From positions 52,565 through 116,564 of the forward strand of contig NZ_JMHT01000023.1 in NCBI RefSeq assembly GCF_001905655.1: a stretch of 64,000 bases of DNA. The letters run 5' to 3'. Of this stretch, positions 45,725 to 54,454 are shown in pieces. The notes below the pieces were generated by a model, which worked only from the letters and a program-made list of their open reading frames with translations, had not been told where the DNA came from and did not search any database. Position numbers and translations under genes: made by a program. Every line of letters begins with the position of its first letter. The stretch's first letter is position 1. This DNA comes from Mycobacterium sp. ST-F2. Its GTDB lineage: Bacteria > Actinomycetota > Actinomycetes > Mycobacteriales > Mycobacteriaceae.

Positions 45725-46534
45725 ATGAGTTCGCCGTTGGGCCAGCCACGGGGTACTCCTGTCGGCCAGCCGACGCGCGGCACAACGGGATACAACCGCC
45801 TGCGCCGCAGCGACCGCTGGCTCGTGCACTCGCCGCGCGTGCGGGCGCTGCTGCGCGCCGCGCCGGATCCCGTGGTCGTCGACCTCGGATACGGCGCACT
45901 TCCGGTGACCACCGTGGAACTTGCGTCCCGGCTACGCACGGTCCGGGCGGACGTCCGGGTGGTCGGTCTGGAGATTCACCCGGACCGGGTGCGGCTGGCC
46001 CGCGAGCTCGCCGGCGACGTCGTCGAATTCGGCCTCGGCGGCTTCGAATTGGCCGGGCACACACCGGTTCTGGTGCGCGCGTTCAATGTGTTGCGGCAGT
46101 ACGACGTCGCCGACGTACCCGCCGCGTGGACGGAGATGACGGGCAGGCTCGCACCCGGCGGGCTGCTGGTCGACGGCACCTGCGACGAGTTGGGCCGGCG
46201 CTGCTGCTGGGTCCTGCTCGACGCCGACGGGCCGGTGAGCCTGACCCTGTCGTGCGACCCGTTCGCCATCGAACGGCCCTCCGATCTGGCGGAGCGACTG
46301 CCGAAAGTGCTTATCCACCACAATGTTCCGGGCCAGCCGATCCACCAGCTGCTGCACGCCGCCGACCGCGCCTGGGCCACCACGGCCGGGCACGGGGTGT
46401 TCGGTCCGCGGGTCCGCTGGCGGGCGATGCTCGACCTCCTGGTGGCCGAGGGCCAACCGCTGGAGCCGCCGCGGCGCCGGTTGCGTGACGGCGTGCTGAC
46501 CGTGCCGTGGTCGGCCGTCGCACCCACATCGTGA
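45725..46534 (+). CDS. Class I SAM-dependent methyltransferase-like protein
   Basis: 269-residue protein with a Rossmann methyltransferase pattern: VVVDLGYGALPVTTVELA as motif I, VVGLEIHPDRVRLA as motif II with the acidic residue, and APGGLLVDGTCDELGRR downstream. Motif I has DLGYG rather than DxGxG with the usual second glycines, so SAM binding is likely but not certain. Substrate unknown. I do not remember an equivalent next to Rv0481c in M. tuberculosis. Confidence 0.78.
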   Translation: MSSPLGQPRGTPVGQPTRGTTGYNRLRRSDRWLVHSPRVRALLRAAPDPVVVDLGYGALPVTTVELASRLRTVRADVRVVGLEIHPDRVRLARELAGDVVEFGLGGFELAGHTPVLVRAFNVLRQYDVADVPAAWTEMTGRLAPGGLLVDGTCDELGRRCCWVLLDADGPVSLTLSCDPFAIERPSDLAERLPKVLIHHNVPGQPIHQLLHAADRAWATTAGHGVFGPRVRWRAMLDLLVAEGQPLEPPRRRLRDGVLTVPWSAVAPTS

Positions 46535-46545
46535 CGACGAGCGCA

Positions 46546-46551
46546 TAGGGT
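46546..46551 (+). promoter_or_regulatory. -10 hexamer of leaderless promoter (GH3 gene)
   Basis: TAGGGT, 7 bases before the ATG at 46559. Confidence 0.5.
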
Positions 46552-46558
46552 TCGCCGT

Positions 46559-47740
46559 ATGCCGTCACCCCGCAGCCGACTGCAATCGCCGGTCGTCCTG
46601 GCCTCGGCCGCGGCGGTGATCGTCGTCGCCCTCATCGTCGCGGCCGTCCTGAGCAAGCCGCGGCCCGTCGACGCCCCGCCACCGGCGCCCAACCAGCCCA
46701 CCGCGGCACCGCAGCCTGTCCCGTGCCGGCTCGACACCGTCGTGACAGCCCTCAGCGTGCGCCAGAAACTGGCCCAGCTGCTGATGGTCGGGGTCAAGAA
46801 CCTGGCCGACGCGGAGGCCGTCGTCCGGCAGCAGGAGGTCGGCGGCATCTTCATCACCAGCTGGACCGACTACTCGATGCTCGGCGCGCCCCTGACCGCG
46901 CTGGCGCAGGAACCGCGGCCGCTGCCGATCGCGGTCAGCGTCGACGAGGAGGGCGGCCGGGTACAGCGGCTGAAAGGCCTCATCGGCAGCCAGCCGTCGG
47001 CGCGCGAGCTCGTCGCCGCGGGCAAGACGCCGGAACAGGTTCGCGAGATCGCCCGGCTGCGCGGCCTGGCCATGAAAGAGCTCGGCATCACCATCGACTT
47101 CGCCCCCGTCGTCGACATCACGAACGCGGCCGACGGCACCGTCATCGGCGACCGCTCGTGGGGCAACACCGCCGAAATCGTCACCGCCTACGCCGGGGCA
47201 TACGCCGACGGCCTGCGTGACGCCGGCCTGCTGCCGGTGCTCAAGCACTTCCCCGGCCACGGCCACGCCTCCGGCGACTCGCACCAGGGCGGCGTCGTCA
47301 CCCCGCCGCTGGCCCAGCTCGAGACGCTGGACCTGGTGCCCTACCAGTCTCTGACGACCCACAGGCCCGTCGCCGTGATGGTCGGCCACATGCAGGTGCC
47401 CGGCCTCACCGAGACCGACCCGGCCAGCCTGTCCAAGGCCGCGTACGACCTGCTGCGGTCCGGTCACTACGGCGGCCGGCCGTTCGACGGCCCGGTGTTC
47501 ACCGACGACCTGTCCAGCATGGGCGCCATCACGCAGCGCTACAGCGTGCCCGAGGCGGTGCTCAAAGCCCTGCAGGCCGGCGCCGACACCGCGCTGTGGA
47601 TCACCACCAAAGAGGTGCCGGAGGTCCTCGACCGGCTGCAGCAGGCCGTCGACTCCGGCGAGCTGCCCACCGAACGCGTCGACGACGCCGTGCGGCACAT
47701 GGCGCTGACCAAGGATCCGTCCCTGGCCTGCACCCGCTGA
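46559..47740 (+). CDS. Glycoside hydrolase family 3 beta-N-acetylhexosaminidase-like protein
   Basis: 393-residue extracytoplasmic protein anchored by one hydrophobic segment (residues ~13-34) and a proline-rich linker. The GH3 barrel follows, with VSVDEEGGRVQRLKG, KHFPGHGHASGDSH (the NagZ/LpqI loop carrying the Asp-His pair) and the nucleophile aspartate in FTDDLSSMGAI. It probably cuts GlcNAc from muropeptides during wall recycling. Unlike LpqI there is no lipobox cysteine, so it is held by an uncleaved anchor or released. Confidence 0.87.
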   Translation: MPSPRSRLQSPVVLASAAAVIVVALIVAAVLSKPRPVDAPPPAPNQPTAAPQPVPCRLDTVVTALSVRQKLAQLLMVGVKNLADAEAVVRQQEVGGIFITSWTDYSMLGAPLTALAQEPRPLPIAVSVDEEGGRVQRLKGLIGSQPSARELVAAGKTPEQVREIARLRGLAMKELGITIDFAPVVDITNAADGTVIGDRSWGNTAEIVTAYAGAYADGLRDAGLLPVLKHFPGHGHASGDSHQGGVVTPPLAQLETLDLVPYQSLTTHRPVAVMVGHMQVPGLTETDPASLSKAAYDLLRSGHYGGRPFDGPVFTDDLSSMGAITQRYSVPEAVLKALQAGADTALWITTKEVPEVLDRLQQAVDSGELPTERVDDAVRHMALTKDPSLACTR

Positions 47741-47741
47741 T

Positions 47742-47747
47742 TACGCT
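47742..47747 (+). promoter_or_regulatory. -10 hexamer of leaderless promoter (amidohydrolase gene)
   Basis: TACGCT, 7 bases before the ATG at 47755. Confidence 0.5.
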
Positions 47748-47754
47748 GGGGCGC

Positions 47755-48576
47755 ATGCGCATCGCACTGGCCCAGATCGGCGCCGGCACCGACCCCGAGG
47801 CCAACCTGGCGCTGGTCGCCGACCACACGGCGCGCGCCGCCGACGCCGGTGCCGACCTGGTGTTGTTCCCCGAGGCGACGATGTGCCGGTTCGGGGTGCC
47901 GCTCGCGCCCGTGGCGCAGCCGCTCGACGGCCCGTGGGCGGACGCCGTCCGCGACCTCGCCGAACGGTCGGGTGTGACCGTGGTGGCGGGGATGTTCTGC
48001 CCGACCGCCGACGGCCGCGTCACCAACACCCTGCTCGCCACCGGCCCGGGCCTGGACGCGCACTACCACAAGATTCACCTCTACGACGCCTTCGGATTCG
48101 CCGAATCCCGCACTGTGGCAAGAGGTTTCGAGCCCATCGTGATCGACGTTCCGACTGCCGACGGCACCGTGCCCGTCGGCCTCACGACGTGTTACGACGT
48201 CCGGTTCCCGGAGCTGCATCTCGAGCTCGCCGAGCGCGGGGCCAAGCTGCTGACCGTCCACGCGTCGTGGGGTTCGGGCCCGGGCAAGCTGGACCAGTGG
48301 ACGCTGCTGGCCCGCGCCCGCGCGCTCGACACCAACTGCGTCGTCGCCGCCGTCGACCAGCCCTACCCCGGTGACGAACTCGCAAAGAAGGGTCCGACCG
48401 GCAACGGCGGGAGTCTGGTGGCCTCCCCCACAGGCGACATCGTGGTGCAGGCCGGCATCGAGCCGGAACTGCTGGTCACCGACGTCGACCTGGCCGCCGT
48501 CGAGCGGGCCCGCGAGACCATCGCCGTGCTGCGCAACCGCACCACGATTCCGCGTAAGGCACAATCGCAAGGGTGA
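47755..48576 (+). CDS. Carbon-nitrogen hydrolase (nitrilase/amidase superfamily, Rv0480c-like)
   Basis: 273-residue amidase of the nitrilase superfamily. The catalytic triad is visible: Glu40 (LFPEAT), Lys106 (YHKIHLYD) and Cys146 (TTCYDVRFPE). The DAFGFAES segment and overall length fit the Nit1/omega-amidase group, which hydrolyse deaminated glutathione or alpha-keto-acid amides; the substrate here is not proven. The TGA overlaps the GTG of the next gene by 4 bases, so the two are coupled. Confidence 0.9.
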   Translation: MRIALAQIGAGTDPEANLALVADHTARAADAGADLVLFPEATMCRFGVPLAPVAQPLDGPWADAVRDLAERSGVTVVAGMFCPTADGRVTNTLLATGPGLDAHYHKIHLYDAFGFAESRTVARGFEPIVIDVPTADGTVPVGLTTCYDVRFPELHLELAERGAKLLTVHASWGSGPGKLDQWTLLARARALDTNCVVAAVDQPYPGDELAKKGPTGNGGSLVASPTGDIVVQAGIEPELLVTDVDLAAVERARETIAVLRNRTTIPRKAQSQG

Positions 48577-49547
48577 CTGACCCCTGGGCCCGCCCCGCCA
48601 ATGAGGACGCCGCACCATCTGCCGAGCCCGCGCCGCAGGCGCCGGAGGCTCCGGGTGCCCAGCCCACCGAGGTGCTGACGGCCGCCGACGTCCCGCCCGC
48701 CTACGGCGCCGACGCTCCCGCCCCGGCCGCCTACGGCGGCGACGTACCGCCGACGTCCTACCCGGCTCCACAGCAGGTGCCCGCCACCGATCCGCCGAAG
48801 AAGCGCCGCGGTGTCATGGAGCTGCTGCGCGACCCGATGTCGCTGATCCTGATCATCGTCATCGCACTCGCACTGTCGGCTGCGGGTGTGGTCGGCGGCG
48901 AGTTCTACGCCCGTAGCCGCGGCAACAGCGTCGTCTCGCAGTCCGTCCAGTGCGTCGTCCAGGACAAGGTCGACGTCCAGTTCGGCGCGACGCCGTTCCT
49001 GTGGCAGGTCGCCAACAAGCACTATGACCACATCACGGTGACCACGGCCGGCAACCAGCTGCGTTTCGCCAAGGGCATGAAGGCCCAGATCAACATCGAC
49101 GACGTCAAGCTCGACAAGACGGCGAAGTCGGCCGGCACCATCGGGTCCCTCGATGCGACCGTCACCTGGTCGGCCGACGGCATCAAGCAGACCATCGCCG
49201 ACACCGTCCCGGTGCTGGGTGGCCTGGTCTCCGACGTCACCACCGACCCGTCGTCGGGCACCATCGTGCTGGACGCGCCGATGACCCAGATCGTGGCCAA
49301 GCCGACGCTGTCCGACGGCACCATCTCGCTCAAGGTGGAGCAGCTCACCGGCCTGGGCTTCCTGCTGCCGCGCGAGTCGATCCAGCCGGCGCTGGACCTG
49401 TTCGCGTCGCAGCTGACCAAGGACTACCCGATGGGCATCAAGCCGGAAGCCCTGCAGGTGACCGGTACCGGCGTGACCGCGAAGTTCGGCACCAAGAACG
49501 CGACCATCCCGCTGGGCCAGCAGGACACCTGCTTCTCCGGCCTCTGA
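48573..49547 (+). CDS. DUF2993 (LmeA-like) membrane-anchored protein (Rv0479c-like)
   Basis: 324-residue protein. A ~75-residue Pro/Ala-rich cytoplasmic start is followed by a basic patch (PKKRRG), one hydrophobic segment near residues 90-112 and an extracytoplasmic DUF2993 domain. LmeA, a family member, is a mannosyltransferase-maturation and lipid-binding protein; a related lipid-linked role is possible. The GTG at 48573 overlaps the hydrolase stop. It converges on deoC with a long palindromic terminator between. Confidence 0.82.
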   Translation: MTDPWARPANEDAAPSAEPAPQAPEAPGAQPTEVLTAADVPPAYGADAPAPAAYGGDVPPTSYPAPQQVPATDPPKKRRGVMELLRDPMSLILIIVIALALSAAGVVGGEFYARSRGNSVVSQSVQCVVQDKVDVQFGATPFLWQVANKHYDHITVTTAGNQLRFAKGMKAQINIDDVKLDKTAKSAGTIGSLDATVTWSADGIKQTIADTVPVLGGLVSDVTTDPSSGTIVLDAPMTQIVAKPTLSDGTISLKVEQLTGLGFLLPRESIQPALDLFASQLTKDYPMGIKPEALQVTGTGVTAKFGTKNATIPLGQQDTCFSGL

Positions 49548-49554
49548 TCCCAGC

Positions 49555-49603
49555 GATTTGTGCACGATTTTCCGCGGTGACCGCGGAAAATCGTGCACAA
49601 ATC
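49555..49603. terminator. Perfect 23-bp-arm hairpin between convergent genes
   Basis: Arms 49555-49577 and 49581-49603 pair without mismatch around a TGA loop, with the core GTGCACGATTTTCCGCGG on the left. It begins 7 bp after one stop codon and ends 1 bp from the other, so it should act as a bidirectional terminator. The A/T-rich TTTT/AAAA inside the stem and lack of a T-tail are unusual for classical terminators. Confidence 0.85.
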
Positions 49604-49604
49604 C

Positions 49605-50285
49605 CTAGTTGAGGCCGTCGAGGACGGCGCGGGTACCGGACAGGCCGAGCCGGGTGGCGCCGGCGTCCAGCATCGCGACGGCGTCTGCGGCCGAACGGAT
49701 ACCGCCACTGGCCTTGATACCCAGCGCCGGGACGGTCTGGGCCATGATCTCCACGGCCTGCACGGACGCGCCGCCTGCCGGGTGGAAACCGGTGGAGGTC
49801 TTCACGAAATCGGCGCCGGCGTCGGCGGCCGCACGGCAGACCTCGGCCAGCGTCGGAGCGCCGGCCATGGTCAGCAACGCAGCGGATTCGACGATCACCT
49901 TCAGCACCGCCATCGGGGCGGCCCCGCGGACCGCGGAAATATCGGCGAACACCGCCGAGATGTCGCCGGCGATGGCGGCGCCCACGTCGATCACCATGTC
50001 GACCTCGTCGGCACCGCGCCGACCGTCGGATCCGACGACCGACAACGCGGCCTCGCGCGCCTTGATCTGCGAATCATGCTTGCCCGACGGGAATCCCACG
50101 ACGGTCGCGATCTTGACGCGCTCGGGCACCTCGACCGCGCCGAGCATCGACGGCGACACACAGACCGCGCAGACTCCCAGATCGGCGGCCTCCCAGCACA
50201 GGCTCGCCACGTCGGCGGCAGTCGCCTCGGGCTTGAGCAAAGTGTGGTCGACCAGTGCGGCCACCTGCTGGCGGGTCCAACTCAT
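49605..50285 (-). CDS. deoC: Deoxyribose-phosphate aldolase
   Basis: 226-residue class I aldolase cleaving 2-deoxyribose-5-phosphate to acetaldehyde and glyceraldehyde-3-phosphate. The Schiff-base lysine lies in DFVKTSTGF (Lys162), with the partner lysine in GIKASGGIR (Lys191) and the aspartate in ADEVDMVID. Start at the ATG at 50283-50285, which shares one base with the stop of the upstream secreted-protein gene. Confidence 0.96.
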   Translation of the reverse strand: MSWTRQQVAALVDHTLLKPEATAADVASLCWEAADLGVCAVCVSPSMLGAVEVPERVKIATVVGFPSGKHDSQIKAREAALSVVGSDGRRGADEVDMVIDVGAAIAGDISAVFADISAVRGAAPMAVLKVIVESAALLTMAGAPTLAEVCRAAADAGADFVKTSTGFHPAGGASVQAVEIMAQTVPALGIKASGGIRSAADAVAMLDAGATRLGLSGTRAVLDGLN

Positions 50286-50701
50286 CAGAACGGCTCCTCT
50301 GCGCCACCGGGATTGCAACGTGCTCTCACCATCTGGTTGTCGTCGACCACCGGGCGCCACGGCTCGAGATTCCAGCTGGTCTTGCCGGGCGCGCCCGCCT
50401 CGGCGAAATACCAGTGGCACATGAACTGGGCGCGCATGCCCGGGGTGTCGGCGTCAGGTGCCAGGCTCAACACCTCGGACCACGCCTCGTCTCCCGGCTG
50501 CGTGGCGCCCAGGCCGGACGCGCGCCGGCCGGCCCACGTCGGATACACCCGCAGGCTCTTCGAACCGTCCCATTGCGTCCACCGGGTGTGGTCGACGTAG
50601 GGCGGCGCCGGAACGGTTTCGGTGGGATCAGCTGCGGACAGCGGGGCCGGAGCCAGCGTCAACACCGCGGCAGCCAGGACCGCGCACCGGATCGCCCGCA
50701 C
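50285..50701 (-). CDS. DUF2599-type secreted protein (Rv0477-like)
   Basis: 138-residue exported protein with a signal peptide ([17 protein letters not shown]..., cleavage near residue 24). A small domain resembling DUF2599 follows, with the [19 protein letters not shown] segment and two cysteines (QFMCHWYF and RARCNPGG) likely to form a disulfide. Function unknown. The GTG at 50699-50701 lies 3 bp after the DUF2516 stop. Together with deoC and the upstream gene it forms a short transcript. Confidence 0.8.
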   Translation of the reverse strand: MRAIRCAVLAAAVLTLAPAPLSAADPTETVPAPPYVDHTRWTQWDGSKSLRVYPTWAGRRASGLGATQPGDEAWSEVLSLAPDADTPGMRAQFMCHWYFAEAGAPGKTSWNLEPWRPVVDDNQMVRARCNPGGAEEPF

Positions 50702-50704
50702 CGA

Positions 50705-50989
50705 TTACCGAGATTTCCCTTGGACCTCAAGGAGTTTGGGCTTCACATCGACCAGGTAGACACCGGTGGCACAGGCGGCGATGGCCGCGCCCACCGGCGG
50801 GCCGATGATCCAGCCCAGGACGGCACCGCTGCCCAGGATCGCCAGCCACACCGGCTTGGTCAGTTTGTCGACCGCCGTGTAGGCGTCCGGCCGCTGCATG
50901 GCGGCATGCACGAACGCATAAACGGTCGTGGCCAGCACCGCGATCTGCAATGCGAAAAGGACGTAACCCACCAGGCTTCCGAGGTACAC
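50705..50989 (-). CDS. DUF2516 small membrane protein (Rv0476-like)
   Basis: 94-residue protein with three hydrophobic helices (about 6-30, 47-64 and 66-82) and the DUF2516 pattern ([22 protein letters not shown], partial). Function unknown. The GTG at 50987-50989 is preceded by a TAGGCT hexamer 6 bases away. Both the promoter hexamer and the start codon lie between the arms of a perfect 13-bp inverted repeat (50959-51015), whose inner arm is coding (codons 7-11). Confidence 0.82.
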   Translation of the reverse strand: MYLGSLVGYVLFALQIAVLATTVYAFVHAAMQRPDAYTAVDKLTKPVWLAILGSGAVLGWIIGPPVGAAIAACATGVYLVDVKPKLLEVQGKSR

Positions 50990-51015
50990 GCCCTCAGCCT
51001 ATGTGGGTTACGTCC
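50959..51015. promoter_or_regulatory. Perfect 13-bp inverted repeat straddling promoter and start of the DUF2516 gene
   Basis: Arms 50959-50971 (GGACGTAACCCAC) and 51003-51015 (GTGGGTTACGTCC) with 31 bases between. On the minus strand the spacer holds TAGGCT and the GTG start. It could be a repressor site closing the promoter, or a hairpin in the hbhA read-through transcript. Confidence 0.6.
50996..51001 (-). promoter_or_regulatory. -10 hexamer of leaderless promoter (DUF2516 gene)
   Basis: TAGGCT on the minus strand, 6 bases before the GTG at 50987-50989. Confidence 0.5.
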
Positions 51016-51031
51016 CTGACGTCGAACCTGA

Positions 51032-51712
51032 TTACTTCTGGGTGACCTTCTTGGCCGGGGCGGCCTTCTTGGCCGGAGCCTTGGCAGCGGCCTTGGCCGG
51101 GGCGGCCTTGGTCGCAGCAGCCTTGGCCGGGGCCTTCTTGGCGGCCGGCGCCTTCTTGGCCGGGGCGGCCTTCTTGGCCGGGGCCTCTTCCTTCTCGGGC
51201 AGCTCGACGCCGACCAGCTTGGCGGCGCGCTCGCCGACCGCGCGGGTCTGGCTGGCCACGTTGCCCAGGGCGTCCTGGGTCAGCTCGGTGACCTGCTCGG
51301 TGTAGTTCTCGACACGCTCACGCACGTCCTCGACGCGCTCACGAACGCTCTCGATGGACGACTGGGTGCGCAGGCGCTCCAGCGCGGCCTCGCCACGCTC
51401 GACCAGCTTGTTGTAGGTGTTCTGAGCGTTCTCGGCGTAGGTCTCGGCGGCCTTGCGCAGCTCTTCGGTGCTGAACTTCTCGCGCAGTTCCTCAACCTGG
51501 CCCGGCAGTTCTTCCTGCAGCTTGGTCAGGCGGGCACGGCCCTCTTCGACGCGGGCGTTGGCATCGGTGCGGGCCTCTTCGGCACGCTCACGCAGGCTCG
51601 CGACGATCTCGTTGACGGTGGCCAGGGCCAGGTCCGCAGCGCCGACGGCGGCGAACAGCGGGGCCTTCAGGTCCTCGATGGTGGGCTGGGCGGTCTCTTT
51701 GTTCTCTGCCAT
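51032..51712 (-). CDS. hbhA: Heparin-binding haemagglutinin HbhA
   Basis: 226-residue surface/intracytoplasmic-lipid-inclusion adhesin. Residues ~20-160 form a long coiled coil ([40 protein letters not shown]). The last ~50 residues are Lys/Ala/Pro repeats (AAPAKKAP type) that bind heparan sulfate and are methylated in known members. An AAAGGAAAC ribosome site precedes the ATG at 51710-51712. It follows the XRE regulator by 29 bp, so the regulator probably controls it. Confidence 0.96.
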   Translation of the reverse strand: MAENKETAQPTIEDLKAPLFAAVGAADLALATVNEIVASLRERAEEARTDANARVEEGRARLTKLQEELPGQVEELREKFSTEELRKAAETYAENAQNTYNKLVERGEAALERLRTQSSIESVRERVEDVRERVENYTEQVTELTQDALGNVASQTRAVGERAAKLVGVELPEKEEAPAKKAAPAKKAPAAKKAPAKAAATKAAPAKAAAKAPAKKAAPAKKVTQK

Positions 51713-51741
51713 GGTGTTTCCTTTCTGGTTACTGCGTTTGG

Positions 51742-52197
51742 TCAATTGGCTACGGGATGGTGAGTGTCAGTCGTTGTCTGCTCCTCACTAGCGGCTTCCA
51801 ATTCGGGCTGTTCAGGAAGTGGTTTGGCGTCGGCTTCGTTCTGCTGCCGGAACGACGTGTAGATGTCGAGCAGCACCTGCTTCTGCCGCTCGGTGATCGA
51901 CAGGTCCGCGATGATGGCGTCGCGCACCTCGCCGGCGGCACTGGGCTCCAAAATCCCTGCCCGCACGTACAGCACCTCGGCCGAAACCCGCAGCGCCTTG
52001 GCGATCTGGTTCAGCACGTCGGCGGACGGCTTGCGCAGCCCACGTTCGATCTGACTCAGGTAGGGGTTACTGACGCCGGCCTTCTCGGCGAGCTGCCGGA
52101 CCGAGACCTGCGCAGCCTCCCGCTGGGTGCGGATGAAGCTGCCGATGTCCTGCGCAGCATTCGACATGACGGCGGCGATATCTGCATCCTGCGCCAT
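51742..52197 (-). CDS. XRE family transcriptional regulator (Rv0474-like)
   Basis: 151-residue regulator with an N-terminal Cro/C1 [23 protein letters not shown] then [17 protein letters not shown] and the [15 protein letters not shown] segment. The C-terminal ~60 residues are helical, then acidic and Gln-rich. The ATG at 52195-52197 has an AGGGGAAC ribosome site. It is the first gene of the hbhA transcript, with a repeat-rich upstream region (52264-52303) that is a candidate self-operator. Confidence 0.87.
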   Translation of the reverse strand: MAQDADIAAVMSNAAQDIGSFIRTQREAAQVSVRQLAEKAGVSNPYLSQIERGLRKPSADVLNQIAKALRVSAEVLYVRAGILEPSAAGEVRDAIIADLSITERQKQVLLDIYTSFRQQNEADAKPLPEQPELEAASEEQTTTDTHHPVAN

Positions 52198-52263
52198 GTC
52201 GTTCCCCTGTCTTCGTCGACCGCTTGTGGTAGGCGATCCGTACGAAGTCAACGGTAGGAGAGG

Positions 52264-52303
52264 GTGCTAACTATTGCAAGCGCTAGCAAGCGCCAGCTAG
52301 CAC
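52264..52303. promoter_or_regulatory. GCTAAC/GCAAGC repeat cluster upstream of the XRE-hbhA operon
   Basis: Outer inverted pair GTGCTAAC (52264-52271) and GCTAGCAC (52296-52303) enclose alternating GCAAGC/GCTAGC hexamers at regular 9-10 bp steps. It lies 67 bp upstream of the XRE start and 2 bp from the end of the DUF445 gene. A multi-site operator for the XRE protein is the simplest reading. Confidence 0.5.
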
Positions 52304-52305
52304 TT

Positions 52306-53694
52306 TCAGACGAGCAGCTCCGCGATCGTGTAGATGACCAGGCCGGCCAACGATCCGACGACCGTGCCGTTGATGCGGATAAACTGCAGGTCACGACCCA
52401 CATGGAGCTCGATTCGCCGGCTCGCCTCGTCGGCGTCCCAGCGTTCGATGGTCTCCGTGATGATCGCTGTGATCTCCGTCCCATATTGCGCTACAAGGTG
52501 TTTTGCGCCCCTGACGAGCCAGTTGTCGACCTTGTCGCGCAGCTCCGCGTCGTCCCGCAGTGATTCCCCGATCCGCACCACCGAATCTGCAATCCGCGTG
52601 CGTAAAACCGACGATGGGTCGTCCACCGACTCGAGGATGATGCGCTTGGCGGTGCTCCACGCGGTCTCCGCCGCCCGCGCCACTTCGTCGCGCGCCAGAA
52701 TCTGTTCCTTGATCCGTTCGGCCCGGGCGATGGTGTCCTCGTCGTTCTGCAGATCATCGGCGAAGTCGAAGAGGAACTTCGTGGCCGACATGCGCAGCTC
52801 GTGCTCGGGGTTGCGGCGCACCTTGTCGGTGAAGTCCATCAGCTCGCGGTGAATTCGGTCGCCCACGAGGTGGTCGACCCAGCGCGGCGACCACGTCGGC
52901 GAATCGCGCTCGATGACACGCTCGATGATCTCGCCGGCATTGAGCGACCACTGGAACGCCCGGTCGGCCAGCAGCTGCAGCAGCGCCTCCTGCCGCCGCT
53001 CGGCCAGCAGGCTCTCCAGCACCCGGCCGATCGGCGGGCCCCACTGCGGTTCGGCGATGCGCTTGACGATCATCCGGTCCAGCACGTGCTGCACGTCCTC
53101 GTCGCGCAGCAGTTCCACCAGCACGCGCAACACGGTCGACGCCTCGGCCGCCACCCGCGCCGCGTGCACCGGTTCGGAGAGCCACTTGCCCAGCCGACTG
53201 GCCACCTGGGCGTCGCGCAGCTTGGTCTCGACCACTTCCTGCGACATGAAGTTCTCGCGCACGAAGGTGCCCAGACCCTCACCGAGCTGGTCCTTCTTGC
53301 GCGGGATGATCGCGGTGTGCGGGATCGGGATGCCCAGCGGATGACGGAACAGCGCCGTCACGGCGAACCAGTCGGCCAGCGCGCCGACCATGCCCGCCTC
53401 GGCGGCGGCCCGCACGTATCCCACCCACGGGCCCGTCCAGCTGTACGCGCCCCCGCGGGCCTGCAGCCATGTGCACACCGCAAACAAGACCGTCGCGCCG
53501 AGCAGGAAGCTCAGCGCGACCGCCTTCATCCGGCGCAGATTGCGACGCCGCTCCTCGTCGGCCGTCCGGTCGGCGCCGGCAAACGACTCCGCGAGACTGA
53601 CGTGCGGTTCGAGGGATGCCTGGTGCCTCGGATGGGGTCCAGGTCCCGGCCTGGGTCGGTGTGCCACGCTTCCATCATCCTGTATGCCCGCCAT
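52306..53694 (-). CDS. DUF445 membrane protein (Rv0473-like)
   Basis: 462-residue protein of the DUF445/YheB group. A hydrophobic pair near residues 57-110 (MKAVALSFLLGATVLFAVCTW, partial) and a conserved loop GALADWFAVTALFRHPLGIPIPHTAIIP are followed by a long helical extracytoplasmic or cytoplasmic domain of ~330 residues and a final hydrophobic helix (GTVVGSLAGLVIYTIAELL). Function unknown. The ATG at 53692-53694 is divergent from the TetR regulator 50 bp away. Confidence 0.85.
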   Translation of the reverse strand: MAGIQDDGSVAHRPRPGPGPHPRHQASLEPHVSLAESFAGADRTADEERRRNLRRMKAVALSFLLGATVLFAVCTWLQARGGAYSWTGPWVGYVRAAAEAGMVGALADWFAVTALFRHPLGIPIPHTAIIPRKKDQLGEGLGTFVRENFMSQEVVETKLRDAQVASRLGKWLSEPVHAARVAAEASTVLRVLVELLRDEDVQHVLDRMIVKRIAEPQWGPPIGRVLESLLAERRQEALLQLLADRAFQWSLNAGEIIERVIERDSPTWSPRWVDHLVGDRIHRELMDFTDKVRRNPEHELRMSATKFLFDFADDLQNDEDTIARAERIKEQILARDEVARAAETAWSTAKRIILESVDDPSSVLRTRIADSVVRIGESLRDDAELRDKVDNWLVRGAKHLVAQYGTEITAIITETIERWDADEASRRIELHVGRDLQFIRINGTVVGSLAGLVIYTIAELLV

Positions 53695-53744
53695 GGTCGC
53701 CCCGTATTATTAAGCGGACCTAGCGGAATGGACGTACTGCGACC

Positions 53745-54449
53745 GTGGCACAGCAAAACGCACCTTCGTCGGCAAAAGCCGACGGGCGTAAACGACGCTG
53801 GCACCAACACAAGGTCGATCGCCGCAATGAACTGGTCGACGGCACTCTCGAAGCCGTCCGGCGCCGCGGCAGCAACGTCAGCATGGATGAGATCGCGGCC
53901 GAGATCGGCGTGTCGAAGACCGTGCTGTACCGCTACTTCGTCGACAAGAACGATCTGACCACCGCGGTGATGATGCGCTTCGCGCAAACCACCCTGATCC
54001 CCAACATGGCGTCGGCGCTGTCGTCGAACCTCGACGGCTTCGAACTGACCCGCGAGATCATCCGGGTGTACGTCGACACCGTCGCCGCGGAACCCGAGAT
54101 CTATCCGTTCGTCTTCGCCAACAGCTCGGCGAGCAAGAGCAAGGCCATCGCCGACTCGGAGCAGATCATCGCGCGGATGCTCGCTGTCGTCCTGCGCCGC
54201 CGGATGGCGCATGCCGGCATGGATACCCGCGGCGTCGACGCGTTCGCATTCCACACCGTCGGTGGCGTGCAGTTGGCCACCCACTCCTGGATGTCGAATC
54301 CCCGGATCACCGCGCCCGAGCTCATCGACTACCTGACCATGCTGTCGTGGAGCGCGCTGCGGGGCATCGTCGAAGTCGGCGGGTCACTCGACGAATTCAA
54401 CGCGCAACCCCATCCGTCCCCGACCATCCCGGCGCATCTGATTCACTGA
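53745..54449 (+). CDS. madR: TetR family regulator, MadR-like (Rv0472c)
   Basis: 234-residue regulator. HTH VSMDEIAAEIGVSKTVLYRYF (partial) near residues 45-66, after a basic lead (ADGRKRRWHQHK), then a ligand domain. By position it matches Rv0472c, described as MadR, an acyl-CoA-responsive repressor of mycolate/fatty-acid desaturase genes. Desaturase genes are not in this window, so it would act at a distance. The GTG at 53745 shares a 50-bp promoter region with the divergent DUF445 gene. It is followed by the PPK2 gene 5 bp downstream. Confidence 0.85.
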   Translation: MAQQNAPSSAKADGRKRRWHQHKVDRRNELVDGTLEAVRRRGSNVSMDEIAAEIGVSKTVLYRYFVDKNDLTTAVMMRFAQTTLIPNMASALSSNLDGFELTREIIRVYVDTVAAEPEIYPFVFANSSASKSKAIADSEQIIARMLAVVLRRRMAHAGMDTRGVDAFAFHTVGGVQLATHSWMSNPRITAPELIDYLTMLSWSALRGIVEVGGSLDEFNAQPHPSPTIPAHLIH

Positions 54450-54454
54450 TCTAC

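Noticed and set aside
51040..51190. Tandem GGCCTTCTTGGCCGGGGC-like repeats
   Set aside because: These are the Lys/Ala/Pro repeats of HbhA read on the other strand.
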